Assembly (NCBI RefSeq): GCF_025643335.1
Contig: NZ_CP092489.1
Span: 1,902,001-1,966,000 of the forward strand
From: Endozoicomonas sp. Mp262
GTDB taxonomy: Bacteria > Pseudomonadota > Gammaproteobacteria > Pseudomonadales > Endozoicomonadaceae
DNA: 64,000 nucleotides
Reading direction: 5' to 3'
The notes beneath the pieces were generated by a model. The model saw only the letters and a list, made by a program, of their open reading frames with translations. It was not told the origin of the DNA and ran no database searches. Positions 37,134 to 46,066 of the stretch are shown piece after piece. The position numbers and the translations under genes were made by a program. How positions within the stretch are numbered: position 1 is the stretch's first letter; every line of letters begins with the position of its first letter.

Positions 37134-39347
37134 ATGAATATTGCTGTAACGCCACATTCCTCAATTAATGAGCTGGAGCAGGTATTGTGTGCCTGTCCTT
37201 TTGATTTCCTGGGCCTGCACCAAAACCCTTCAGGAAAAGGGTTGGTGGCACGTGTTTGGCGACCTGATGCCCGATCAGTAAAGTTAAGGGAATATCCTTC
37301 TGGCAAGCTTTTGGGGGAAATGGCGTCCAGAATCCCGGGTCTCTTTGAGTTTCATCTAACCAGACGACGAAAGCTGTTTAATTATCAGCTGGATATTTGT
37401 ACAGAAGATGGCCATAGCTACCGGATTCTGGATCCCTATCAGTTTGGTCAGTACGTCCTGAAACAGGACGATATTGATTATGATAATTTGCACCGTCATT
37501 TAGGTGCCCATAAGAACACCCATCACTTCAATACCCGTCGAACTGCAACAGGTGTGCTGTTCCGGGTATATGCACCTCATGCCCGTTCCGTCAGTGTGAC
37601 TGGCAGCTTTAATAACTGGGATGGTCGTATTCATCCCATGGCCAGTGCTGATGACGGAATCTGGCGTCTTTTTGTTCCGGGGCTGAAGCCCGGAGAGCTT
37701 TATAAATACGAGATCCATGATCAGCAGGGTAATCAGCTGCCCCTGAAGGCTGACCCTTTTGGTGAATACGCTGAACAATGGCCCGGCCTGGCTTCCATTG
37801 TCTATGACAGGGATCGTTATCAGTGGAAAGATACTGGCTGGCTGGAAAAACGAAAGGATGTTCAGGGCTATGATAAGCCTATTTCGGTTTACGAAGTCCA
37901 TGCCGGTTCCTGGAAACGAAAAGAAGAGGGTGAGTTTCTTAATTACCGGGAATTGGCTAAGGAGCTGGTGCCTTATGTCAGAAAAATGGGCTTTACTCAT
38001 ATCGAGTTGATGCCCATTTCTGAACACCCCCTTTATGATTCCTGGGGCTATCAGCCCGTGGGGATGTTTGCGCCTACCAGTCGTTATGGCAGTCCCGATG
38101 ACTTTAAGTATTTTGTGGATCACTGCCACCAGGCAGGGATTGGCGTTATCCTGGACTGGGTGCCTGCCCACTTCCCCAATGACGACCACGGTCTTGCTAA
38201 TTTTGATGGTACGGCGCTTTATGAGCATCCTGATCCACGCAGAGGCTGGCATCCTGACTGGAAAACCTGCATTTATGACTTTGGCAAACCCTGGGTCCAG
38301 GATTTTCTGATCAGTAATGCCCTGTACTGGCTGGATGAATACCATATTGATGGTTTGCGTGTTGATGCTGTGGCTTCCATGCTCTATCTGGATTACTCCC
38401 GTAACTATGGGGAATGGGAGCCTAATATTCATGGGGGGCATGAAAACCTGGAAGCCATAGCTCTGTTAAAACGGTTCAATGAAACGGTTTACCGCTGTCA
38501 TCCGGATGTTATGACCATTGCCGAAGAGTCAACCAGCTGGCCTGGCGTTTCCCGCCCGCTTTATGAGAATGGCTTGGGCTTTGGCTATAAATGGAATATG
38601 GGTTGGATGCACGATAGTCTGGGCTTTATGAAAAAGGCACCGGAGCACCGGCAACACCACCATGGTCAAATGACCTTTAGTACGGTTTATGCATGGAGTG
38701 AAAACTTCATTCTTTCTCTTTCCCATGATGAAGTTGTCTATGGCAAGGGGACATTACTGACCCGAATGCCTGGGGATGACTGGCAAAAATTTGCCAACCT
38801 CCGGGCTTATCTGGCCTTTATGTATACCCATCCCGGAAAAAAACTGCTGTTCATGGGGGGAGAATTAGGAACCTGGCATGAGTGGAATCATAATGGCGTG
38901 CTGGACTGGCCATTGCTGGAACAGCATGAAGGCCGTCATGCCGGTGTTCAGTCCCTGGTTAAAAAACTGAATAAGGTTTATCGGGATTTACCTGCCCTGC
39001 ATGAACAGGATGTTAATCCGGAAGGTTTTTACTGGCTGGTTGATAATGACAGTGCCCAAAGTGTCTTGGCCTATGCCCGAGTGGACAAAAAGGGGCAGTC
39101 TGTGGTTGTAATCAGTAATTTGACACCCGTCGTTCGTACTGATTATTGTATCGGAGTGCCTGACTCCGGTGGTTATCAAGAAGTTTTGAACACTGATTGG
39201 ACTGAATTCAGTGGAAGTGGCGTGACAACAGGCAAGAGCCTGATGACACAGCCTGTTAGCATGCATGGTCAGGAGCAGAGCCTGAGCTTGACCTTGCCGC
39301 CGCTGGCAACGGTGATTCTGATGCCTTATCAGCAATATAAAAAATAA
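37134..39347 (+). CDS. glgB: 1,4-alpha-glucan branching enzyme GlgB
   Basis: This GH13 enzyme adds alpha-1,6 branches to glycogen. After an N-terminal CBM48-type module (FDFLGLHQNPSGKGLVARVWRPDARSV and a second at GVLFRVYAPHARSVSVTG) comes the catalytic barrel: nucleophile Asp in DGLRVDAVAS, acid/base Glu in TIAEESTSWPG and Asp in LSHDEVVYGK. At 737 aa it is close to E. coli GlgB (728). The frame opens at GTG 37080, but that codon lies in a repeat; ATG 37134 (MNIAVTPHSS) gives the family N-terminus, although without a clear ribosome site. glgX follows. Confidence 0.95.
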   Translation: MNIAVTPHSSINELEQVLCACPFDFLGLHQNPSGKGLVARVWRPDARSVKLREYPSGKLLGEMASRIPGLFEFHLTRRRKLFNYQLDICTEDGHSYRILDPYQFGQYVLKQDDIDYDNLHRHLGAHKNTHHFNTRRTATGVLFRVYAPHARSVSVTGSFNNWDGRIHPMASADDGIWRLFVPGLKPGELYKYEIHDQQGNQLPLKADPFGEYAEQWPGLASIVYDRDRYQWKDTGWLEKRKDVQGYDKPISVYEVHAGSWKRKEEGEFLNYRELAKELVPYVRKMGFTHIELMPISEHPLYDSWGYQPVGMFAPTSRYGSPDDFKYFVDHCHQAGIGVILDWVPAHFPNDDHGLANFDGTALYEHPDPRRGWHPDWKTCIYDFGKPWVQDFLISNALYWLDEYHIDGLRVDAVASMLYLDYSRNYGEWEPNIHGGHENLEAIALLKRFNETVYRCHPDVMTIAEESTSWPGVSRPLYENGLGFGYKWNMGWMHDSLGFMKKAPEHRQHHHGQMTFSTVYAWSENFILSLSHDEVVYGKGTLLTRMPGDDWQKFANLRAYLAFMYTHPGKKLLFMGGELGTWHEWNHNGVLDWPLLEQHEGRHAGVQSLVKKLNKVYRDLPALHEQDVNPEGFYWLVDNDSAQSVLAYARVDKKGQSVVVISNLTPVVRTDYCIGVPDSGGYQEVLNTDWTEFSGSGVTTGKSLMTQPVSMHGQEQSLSLTLPPLATVILMPYQQYKK

Positions 39348-39486
39348 AAAAGATTGAAAAACAGCCTGGGGCTGGATTGCTAAAAGGCATACTGATGGAC
39401 ACAGGGATGTGACATCAAAGAGCGCCTTATGCGGCGTAATACCATGCCAGGTCCGGGTGTCCGGGCCTGCTGCAAAGGATATGTAT

Positions 39487-41673
39487 ATGACCTGTCATCA
39501 TATTTGCCCCTCTGAAAACCCTTTATTGGGAGCCCATTATCATCCCTCGTATAGGCCTCTTGGCTGTGATCAGCCTATCAGCGGTGTACAGTTTGCAATA
39601 AAGTCATTTCATGCCAAACGGGTTGAACTTTGCCTGTTTGATGACCATGGGGTTGAGAAACGAATCGAGATTCCCTGGTGTAAAAATCATACATGGCATG
39701 TTTTTATTGAGGGAATTAAACCTGGTCAGCGCTATGGCTACCGTGTCCATGGTCCCTGGAATCCAAGGACAGGGATGCGCTTTAACCCATCAAAGCTGCT
39801 TGTTGATCCCTATGCCCGAAAGCTGGATGGTGAGGTTCAGTGGACGTCAGCGCTGTATGACTATAAAAAGGGGGATAATGGACAGTGGTTATATAGCTAT
39901 GAGGATAGCGCTCCATATGTACCCAAGTCTGTGGTTGTTTATGACGACTTTCAGTGGGGCGAGATTCTTCGACCCAAATATAGCATGGCGGAATCCATAA
40001 TCTATGAGCTGAATGTTCGTGGTTTTACCATGACTCACCCTGAAGTACCGGAGCATTTAAGGGGGACTTACCTTGGGCTTTGTCACCCACCAGTGATCAA
40101 GTACTTAAAGGAGCTGGGCATTACTGCCGTAGAGCTGTTGCCGGTCACCAGCTTCGTCACAGAAGAGCGTCTGGCGAAACAGGAGCTGAAAAATTACTGG
40201 GGCTATAATCCCCTGGCTTTTATGGCACCAGAGAGCAGCCTTGCTGTTAAAGACCCGGTGTCAGAATTAAAGACCATGATCAGGTGCCTTCATGAAGCGG
40301 GGATCGAGGTTATATTGGATGTGGTTTATAACCATACCGCTGAGGCAGGTAATGATGGCCCGGTGCTGAGTTACCGGGGCTTGGATAATACGGAATACTA
40401 TTTACTGGATGGCCGGGATCCCACCGTATCTATCAATCATTCCGGTTGTGGCAATACCCTTAAAGTAGAACAGTCAACAGTTATGAAACTGGTTCTGGAT
40501 AGTCTAAGGCACTGGGTTGAAGAGTACCATATTGACGGCTTTCGCTTTGACCTGGCTCCGGCTTTGGGAAGGCGACACTGGCACTTTGATCAGAACTCTT
40601 CCTTTTTCCAGGCACTGGATCAGGATCCAGTACTGTCGGGTGTTAAATTAATAGCGGAGCCCTGGGACCTGGCACCTGATGGCTATCAGGTAGGTAATTT
40701 CCCCGAACCCTGGTCTGAGTGGAATGATCGGTATCGCGATTGTATTCGGGCATTCTGGCGTGGTGAGCACGGGCTGTTGGGACAGATTACCGAGCGGCTT
40801 TGTGGTTCATCAGATATCTACCGTGGTCGGGGGCGTCAGCCATCAGCCAGTGTTAATTATATATGCAGTCATGATGGGTTTACCCTGAATGATTTAGTGT
40901 CGTATCACCATAAGAAAAACCATGCAAATGGTGAAAATAACCGGGACGGTGATAGTCATAACTTTTCCTGGAACTGTGGTCATGAAGGCGAGACCGATTG
41001 CCCCGGGATTTTGCAGTTAAGGGAGCGTTATAAGCGCTCTATGCTGGCGACGCTGTTACTCTCCAACGGTGCTGTGATGTTTCAGGCAGGGGATGAATTT
41101 GGCAATGGTCAAGCAGGGAATAATAATGTCTATTGCCAGGATAATGAGACCGGATGGCTCGACTGGTCATGGTTACATGGCTCAAGTGATCGGCATCGGC
41201 GTAATAAACGGCTTCAGGCATTTACCTCCGGGCTGATCAGGATTCGCCGGGAAAGTGCCCGTTATAGTTGGGATCACTTTCTTAAAGGGATAGAAGAAGA
41301 CCCTGAAAACTATGAGGTGCTTTGGCGGCGGCAAAGTGGCGAACTGATGAGGCCGGGAGACTGGAGTGATCCGGCTCGACAGACACTGTGCCTGCACTGG
41401 TTGGGTGATATGGGGGAACCCTGTGACTGTGATTTTCTGATATTGCTCAATGCCTCTGATTCTCGGCAATATTTCACGCTACCGGAGGAAGCTCCTTTCA
41501 GAGAGCGGCATCTGGTGATGGATACGGCGGCAGAGGATGCCTTTAAACTTAGCCCCCTTTCCAGTGAGCAGGGGTGCACTGTTGAAGCCCATAGTCTGGT
41601 GGTGGTTCAGGACTACTGCCAGCCATGCTGCCCGGGGGACGTCCAAATCCCTGTTATATTAAGTCGTAAATGA
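39487..41673 (+). CDS. glgX: Glycogen debranching enzyme GlgX
   Basis: This GH13 isoamylase-type enzyme cuts alpha-1,6 branches left by phosphorylase. It has an N-terminal CBM48-like module (VQFAIKSFHAKRVELCLFDD), then catalytic Asp in DGFRFDLAPALG, Glu in LIAEPWDLAP and the HD pair in ICSHDGFTLND. At 728 aa it is longer than E. coli GlgX (657), with a Cys-containing C-terminus. The frame opens at GTG 39409, but AAGGA lies 7 bases before ATG 39487, which I take as the start. It closes the pgm-glgCABX cluster. Confidence 0.94.
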   Translation: MTCHHICPSENPLLGAHYHPSYRPLGCDQPISGVQFAIKSFHAKRVELCLFDDHGVEKRIEIPWCKNHTWHVFIEGIKPGQRYGYRVHGPWNPRTGMRFNPSKLLVDPYARKLDGEVQWTSALYDYKKGDNGQWLYSYEDSAPYVPKSVVVYDDFQWGEILRPKYSMAESIIYELNVRGFTMTHPEVPEHLRGTYLGLCHPPVIKYLKELGITAVELLPVTSFVTEERLAKQELKNYWGYNPLAFMAPESSLAVKDPVSELKTMIRCLHEAGIEVILDVVYNHTAEAGNDGPVLSYRGLDNTEYYLLDGRDPTVSINHSGCGNTLKVEQSTVMKLVLDSLRHWVEEYHIDGFRFDLAPALGRRHWHFDQNSSFFQALDQDPVLSGVKLIAEPWDLAPDGYQVGNFPEPWSEWNDRYRDCIRAFWRGEHGLLGQITERLCGSSDIYRGRGRQPSASVNYICSHDGFTLNDLVSYHHKKNHANGENNRDGDSHNFSWNCGHEGETDCPGILQLRERYKRSMLATLLLSNGAVMFQAGDEFGNGQAGNNNVYCQDNETGWLDWSWLHGSSDRHRRNKRLQAFTSGLIRIRRESARYSWDHFLKGIEEDPENYEVLWRRQSGELMRPGDWSDPARQTLCLHWLGDMGEPCDCDFLILLNASDSRQYFTLPEEAPFRERHLVMDTAAEDAFKLSPLSSEQGCTVEAHSLVVVQDYCQPCCPGDVQIPVILSRK

Positions 41674-41680
41674 TGTATTG

Positions 41681-41704
41681 GTTGCAGCCTGGCCTGGCTG
41701 CAAC
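41681..41704 (+). terminator. Hairpin after glgX
   Basis: GTTGCAGCC-TGGCCT-GGCTGCAAC is a perfect 9-bp stem with a 6-base loop just after the glgX stop. Only a weak T-rich tail (TATCTTTCTGG) follows, so termination may be partial. Confidence 0.5.
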
Positions 41705-41743
41705 TATCTTTCTGGTATCTCGGTTTCCATGAGGTAAATGACT

Positions 41744-41929
41744 ATGTCTCAGCAAGGGCGTGGAGGCATGGGAAGCCATAAGCACGGTATATCAGGGAAG
41801 AGTCAGAAAAGTCCCAGGCTCCGGTTTTTAATGAAGCTGGAAGCTGAACACAGTGCCCAAAAAAGGAAAAAGAATACCTGTGTTTACTCTTCACTCACAG
41901 AGTTGATGCAACACAGGCGTGATAGATGA
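41744..41929 (+). CDS. Small basic hypothetical protein
   Basis: This is a 61-residue protein (MSQQGRGGMGSHKHGISGKS...) rich in Lys, Arg, Ser and Gly, with no signal or membrane segment. GAGG lies ten bases before ATG 41744; ATG 41738 is an alternative two codons earlier. It lies between glgX and convergent dtd. I do not recognise a family. The good ribosome site supports a real gene, but it could be spurious. Confidence 0.5.
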   Translation: MSQQGRGGMGSHKHGISGKSQKSPRLRFLMKLEAEHSAQKRKKNTCVYSSLTELMQHRRDR

Positions 41930-41935
41930 TTCTGT

Positions 41936-42373
41936 TTATACCTCCAGTATAAACGTCACTGGGCCATCATTGAGTAAGGATACCTTCATATCAGCTCCGA
42001 ACTGTCCGGTTGCCACCTGGTCATGGGAAGCCTTGGCCCGGGTAATAAAATAATCATACATGGCCTTTCCATGTTCGGGGCTGGCCCCGGAGCTGAAGCT
42101 TGGGCGCAGGCCCTTACGGGTATCTGCCACAAGAGTGAACTGGGATACAACCAGCAGGCTGCCGCCCGCATCCTTTAGACCCAAATTCATTTTTCCCTGC
42201 TCATCTTCAAAAACCCGGTATTTCAGAATTTTCTCCAGGAGCTTGTCAGCCCTGGCCTGATCATCATCTTTTTCAACACCCAGTAGTAAAAGAAGCCCAG
42301 GGCCTATTTCACCAATTATTTCACCGTCAACCTTGACGTTGGCATGCTGGACTCGTTGAATCAGGCCGCGCAT
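41936..42373 (-). CDS. dtd: D-aminoacyl-tRNA deacylase (D-Tyr-tRNA deacylase) Dtd
   Basis: The 145-aa protein has the standard Dtd length and both active-site motifs, [14 protein letters not shown] and the C-terminal [11 protein letters not shown]. It removes D-amino acids from mischarged tRNA. It follows pip with a palindromic repeat between them; pip-dtd adjacency is also seen in Pseudomonas. The start MRGLIQRV matches the family. Confidence 0.97.
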   Translation of the reverse strand: MRGLIQRVQHANVKVDGEIIGEIGPGLLLLLGVEKDDDQARADKLLEKILKYRVFEDEQGKMNLGLKDAGGSLLVVSQFTLVADTRKGLRPSFSSGASPEHGKAMYDYFITRAKASHDQVATGQFGADMKVSLLNDGPVTFILEV

Positions 42374-42404
42374 AAAAAAGTGACTCCATAAAGCGTAGCG
42401 GTTA

Positions 42405-42463
42405 CTAAAGCGCGCCTTTCACAGAAACATCAAATCACGGGTTTCTATCCGGGCGCGGTTTAG
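42405..42463. repeat. CTAAAGCGCGCC palindromic repeat (59 bp)
   Basis: The ends are CTAAAGCGCGCC and GGGCGCGGTTTAG. It is the same length as 11323-11381 and has an inner GAAACA...GGTTTC pairing. It occupies most of the pip-dtd gap, so both genes are probably read through it. Confidence 0.75.
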
Positions 42464-42467
42464 AAGT

Positions 42468-43424
42468 CTATGGCTTTTCAAATTTTTGGGCAAACTGGTC
42501 TGTGGCCCGCACCAGGGCGTCAATAATTCCGGGTTCGATGGCCACATGGCCGGCATCGCGGATAACCTGTAGTTCTGCCTCAGGCCACTGCTCCACCAGG
42601 GCAGTGGCATTATCCAGGGGGCAGATCATGTCATAACGGCCATGGATAACAACGGCGGGAATCCTGGCAATCATTTTCATTCTGGACAAGATCGGCTTAT
42701 CCTGTAGCCAGGCTTTATGTTTGAAATAGTGACACTCAATGCGGGACAGGGATAAGGCAAGATGGGGGTCTGAAAAATGATCCATCACATCCTGGTTTGG
42801 CCTCAGGGTGGCAATGCCTCCCTCCCATGCGGACCAGTGCTTGGCTGCGTTCATGCGAGCCAGTTCATCTTCGCCAAATAGACGTTTATGGTAGGCTTCC
42901 ACCATATTGTCCTGCTCAGCCTCAGGTATCAGCTCAATAAAATGTGACCAGTTGTCCGGAAATATTCTGTTGGCACCACTCTGGTAGAGCCACTGGAAAT
43001 CCTGCTCCCGACCCAGGAAGATGCCGCGCAGAACCATTGCCATGACGGTTTTGGGATGTTGCTGGGCATAAACCAGGGAGAGGGTTGAACCCCAGGAGCC
43101 TCCGAACAGAATCCATCGTTCTATTTTCAGGAATTCACGGATGGTTTCTATATCAGTGACAAGTTCGGCTGTTGAGTTGTTTTGGAGTTCAGCATGGGGT
43201 TTTGAGCGATTACAGCCCCGTTGATCAAACAGGATAATGCGGTAGCGCTCTGGATCAAAAAATCGACGGTCTTGCTCACTACTGCCAGCGCCCGGTCCCC
43301 CATGAACAAATAAAACGGGAATGCCATCGGGCGTTCCACATTCTTCAAGGTAAATGTCATGAATGGCATCCACCTGAAGTCGGTGGGTCGCATAAGGCTT
43401 GATGGCAGGGTACAGAGTGTGCAT
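42468..43424 (-). CDS. pip: Proline iminopeptidase Pip
   Basis: This 318-aa alpha/beta hydrolase (peptidase S33) removes N-terminal proline. It shows oxyanion HGGPGAGSS (residues 41-49), the nucleophile Ser110 in GGSWGSTL, an Asp in GRYDMICP and a His in DAGHVAIEP. The frame opens at a TTG at 43430, but ATG 43424 has GAAGGA at good spacing and starts MHTLYPAIKPY, as in relatives. It is upstream of dtd on the same strand. Confidence 0.95.
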   Translation of the reverse strand: MHTLYPAIKPYATHRLQVDAIHDIYLEECGTPDGIPVLFVHGGPGAGSSEQDRRFFDPERYRIILFDQRGCNRSKPHAELQNNSTAELVTDIETIREFLKIERWILFGGSWGSTLSLVYAQQHPKTVMAMVLRGIFLGREQDFQWLYQSGANRIFPDNWSHFIELIPEAEQDNMVEAYHKRLFGEDELARMNAAKHWSAWEGGIATLRPNQDVMDHFSDPHLALSLSRIECHYFKHKAWLQDKPILSRMKMIARIPAVVIHGRYDMICPLDNATALVEQWPEAELQVIRDAGHVAIEPGIIDALVRATDQFAQKFEKP

Positions 43425-43510
43425 GGGCAATCCTTCAGAAGAGCACCGACAACAGGTGTATTATGAACTTATTTTGATAAAACAGTGCAGCCTGCTTTGT
43501 GACTACAGTC

Positions 43511-43548
43511 TAGGGGGCGTTCTCATGGCTAATTGAGAACGCCCCCTA
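43511..43548. repeat. 38-bp TA-flanked palindrome
   Basis: TAGGGGGCGTTCTCA and its exact complement TGAGAACGCCCCCTA flank an 8-base loop. The outer TA and G-run echo the MITE ends (TAGGGGCTGTTG), but the sequence differs. It lies upstream of leftward pip and has no T-run, so it is more like a minimal mobile palindrome than a terminator. Confidence 0.6.
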
Positions 43549-43719
43549 ACAGTCTTCAAATCTCTGAATCCCTGTCAACTTTTTCTTGTAACTTTTTCGT
43601 ATCTGTTGACATAACTAAAGGTAGAAATTGATACAGCCGCCATCAAGCCTATGCGCTCTATGCATACCTATTGTGAAAAAGTTTCATTATGTTCATGTCT
43701 TTTTACTGATTAGACTTAC

Positions 43720-44003
43720 TAGGGGCTGTTGACGTTTGATCGTGAGCTCAGTGGCTCGTAAAGCGGTTTTCCGCAATACCCAATGGGGCACACCGGGAGG
43801 ACTGGTGCAGGCATAGTTATTCTACGTCAAGCCAGTCCAACGCAGTCGGAAAGCCGCTTTACGAGCCACCCGAAGGGCCAAAACCAGCGATTCCGTGCCG
43901 TCGTTGCAGTAGCTTGAAAGACGTGAGTATTCCTGCGCTACTGCGTCTAGCCACGAAACCGCTGGTTTTGGCTGAGCACACGAGCAAACGTCAACAGCCC
44001 CTA
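43720..44003. mobile_element. 284-bp MITE upstream of acuI/yhdH
   Basis: This is the same length and structure as 8356-8639, with about six base differences. It has the 19-bp TAGGGGCTGTTGACGTTTG termini and TA ends. It ends 37 bp before the ATG of the reductase gene, so it probably supplies or displaces that promoter. The sequence upstream (43549-43719) holds no gene that I can support. Confidence 0.88.
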
Positions 44004-44040
44004 ATCTATTATTTTTTGTAGTTCCGGATGGAGCATGACG

Positions 44041-45021
44041 ATGTTTAAAGCCCTGGTTCTTGAACAGGAAGAAAAAGCCACTCTGGCACATGTGCGGGAG
44101 CTTGATGAGACCTCTTTACCGGAAGGGGATGTTCTTGTTGAGGTTGATTATTCTTCCCTGAATTACAAGGATGGCCTGGCCATTACGGGGAAAGGCAGAA
44201 TTGTACGTCAGTTTCCTATGGTTCCCGGTATCGACCTGGCAGGAAAAGTGACTGAATCCGGCGACAGCCGTTACCAGCCAGGTGATCAGGTGGTACTGAC
44301 CGGCTGGGGTGTGGGCGAAAATCATTGGGGCGGAATGGCAGGAAAGGCCCGCCTGAAAGCAGACTGGCTAGTACCCTTACCCGGCAACCTGGATGGTAAA
44401 AAAGCCATGATGGTTGGCACTGCTGGCCTGACAGCAATGCTGTGTGTGCAGGCTTTAGTAGATGCTGGTGTTAAGCCTGAAGACGGTGAGATTGTTGTTA
44501 CCGGAGCCAGTGGTGGCGTGGGTTCTACTGCCGTGACCTTACTGGCAAAAATGGGGTATCAGGTGGTTGCCGCCACCGGTCGTGGAGAGCAAAATTACGA
44601 TCTACTGAAAGCACTGGGTGCCAGCCGGATCATTAGTCGTTCCGAGTTGGAAGAGCCAGCTCGCCCTCTGGAAAAGCAGGTCTGGGCAGGGGCTGTTGAT
44701 ACTGTGGGCAGTAAGGTATTAGCCAAACTGCTAGCCCAAACCAAGTACAATGGTGCTGTTAGTGCCTGCGGTCTTGCTGGTGGATTTGATTTGCCCACAA
44801 CCGTTATGCCTTTTATTTTGCGCAACGTGAAGCTTCTGGGTGTTGACTCTGTGATGTGTCCCTTTGAGAAGCGTCAACAGGCCTGGGCTAAACTTGCGGA
44901 TCTGTTGCCAGAGACTTTCTATCAGCAAGCTTGTCAGGAAGTAGAGCTTGACCAGGTGCCGGAATATGCCCGTCAAATTATTCGTGGTCAGGTGACAGGC
45001 CGGGTTGTTATCAAACTATAA
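44041..45021 (+). CDS. acuI: Acryloyl-CoA reductase / quinone oxidoreductase of the AcuI-YhdH family
   Basis: This 326-aa medium-chain reductase has the N-terminal GroES-like part (YSSLNYKDGLAITGKGRIVRQFPMVPGIDLAG) and the NADPH motif TGASGGVGSTAV, with no zinc ligands. It resembles E. coli YhdH (AcuI), which reduces acryloyl-CoA to propionyl-CoA; in marine bacteria it detoxifies acrylate from DMSP. ATG 44041 has GGAG at 8 bases; the frame can start at 44035. A MITE lies just upstream and a LysR-type gene is convergent downstream. No dddL- or acuK-like partner is nearby, so a DMSP role is not shown. Confidence 0.88.
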   Translation: MFKALVLEQEEKATLAHVRELDETSLPEGDVLVEVDYSSLNYKDGLAITGKGRIVRQFPMVPGIDLAGKVTESGDSRYQPGDQVVLTGWGVGENHWGGMAGKARLKADWLVPLPGNLDGKKAMMVGTAGLTAMLCVQALVDAGVKPEDGEIVVTGASGGVGSTAVTLLAKMGYQVVAATGRGEQNYDLLKALGASRIISRSELEEPARPLEKQVWAGAVDTVGSKVLAKLLAQTKYNGAVSACGLAGGFDLPTTVMPFILRNVKLLGVDSVMCPFEKRQQAWAKLADLLPETFYQQACQEVELDQVPEYARQIIRGQVTGRVVIKL

Positions 45022-45055
45022 GGGAGTAGAAGCCTACACAACTCTCCATTAACCA

Positions 45056-45997
45056 TCAGGCAAGCCCCATATCATGAATGCGTTTGTCAATCAGGCGACC
45101 GCATTCTTCCTTGATCAGTGACCGAAGCCAGATTTGTGAAGCGGAGTAATCACAACGGGAATGCCAGATCAGTGAGTAATCAAAGGGCTTAAACTCGAAA
45201 GGCAAGGGTTTTATCACCAGGTTGTATTTATCCGCAGCGAGATAGGCTAAATCTGCCGGGACAGTAATCAATAATGGCAGTTTGTCAGTAATCGCCAGGG
45301 CGGCTTCAAGGTGATAGGTTCTTAAGACCATTTTACGCTCGGGATGGTCTTGCAGGGCATTATCAATCAATGCCTTGACGCCATCACTAATGGCGATCAT
45401 GGCATGGGGATAAGACAGGTAGTCATTCAGGGTGAGCGGCAGAAAAGCCTTGGGATGATTTTTGGAAAGCAGGCAGAATACACTGACAAGGCCCAATGTA
45501 TCCCGGTTTAAAGGCTCAACGGGTCCGCAAGGGCGACACAATGCCATATCACAATTGCCATGGGTTAGCTGTTCCAGCAACTGGTGATGTTGCAGTGGTT
45601 CAAATTCCAGGGAAATCCCGGGTGCTTCGTCATAAATACGGGGAAGGGCAAATGGCAGAATGGTCTGCATGGCATAGTCGGTGGTAGCGATGATAAACCG
45701 CTGGGTGCAAAGATCCGGTTTAAAGTTGTCCGGTGTCAGTGCGATTCGGATGGCTTCCAGGGGTGACTGAAGGGTTCTGCTTAGCTCAAGGGCGCGCTCT
45801 GTTGGAATAAGCTGTTGACCCTGACGGGTAAACAGGGGGTCGTCCAGCAGTTCCCTTAATCGCCCTAGCACTCGACTCATTGCCGACTGGCTGAGGTTGA
45901 GTCTGACAGCAGCCCGGCTAACGCTGCCTTCCTCCAGCATAATTCGGAGTGCTATCAGCAGGTTTAAGTCCCGCCGGTACAGTTCTTCCAATTCCAC
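45056..45997 (-). CDS. LysR-family transcriptional regulator
   Basis: The 313-aa protein has the LysR helix-turn-helix in its first 70 residues (SVSRAAVRLNLSQSAMSRVLGRLRELLDDPLFTR) and a substrate-binding domain after that. It is convergent with the AcuI-like reductase and downstream of typA, from which a terminator separates it. The effector and targets are unknown. Its position does not suggest the classic divergent LysR-target arrangement. Confidence 0.9.
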   Translation of the reverse strand: MELEELYRRDLNLLIALRIMLEEGSVSRAAVRLNLSQSAMSRVLGRLRELLDDPLFTRQGQQLIPTERALELSRTLQSPLEAIRIALTPDNFKPDLCTQRFIIATTDYAMQTILPFALPRIYDEAPGISLEFEPLQHHQLLEQLTHGNCDMALCRPCGPVEPLNRDTLGLVSVFCLLSKNHPKAFLPLTLNDYLSYPHAMIAISDGVKALIDNALQDHPERKMVLRTYHLEAALAITDKLPLLITVPADLAYLAADKYNLVIKPLPFEFKPFDYSLIWHSRCDYSASQIWLRSLIKEECGRLIDKRIHDMGLA

Positions 45998-46007
45998 GCT
46001 ATCCCCT

Positions 46008-46039
46008 AAAAAAACTGGCGGATGAACCGCCAGTTTTTA
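46008..46039 (-). terminator. Rho-independent terminator of typA
   Basis: Stem AAAACTGGCGG-ATGAA-CCGCCAGTTTT is followed by a U-run on the minus strand and lies 28 bp after the typA stop. Because it is symmetric it would also stop read-through from the other side. Confidence 0.9.
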
Positions 46040-46066
46040 TTATTTTTCCAGAAAAAACGACAACTG

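Noticed and set aside
37500-38441. 313-aa antisense ORF over glgB
   Set aside because: Mirror of conserved GlgB; no ribosome site or domain.
43822-44091. 89-aa minus-strand ORF over the MITE before acuI, and similar 58414-58617 ORF
   Set aside because: Both encode the same peptide (QPKPAVSW...) only because they read the same MITE; they have no independent start signals.
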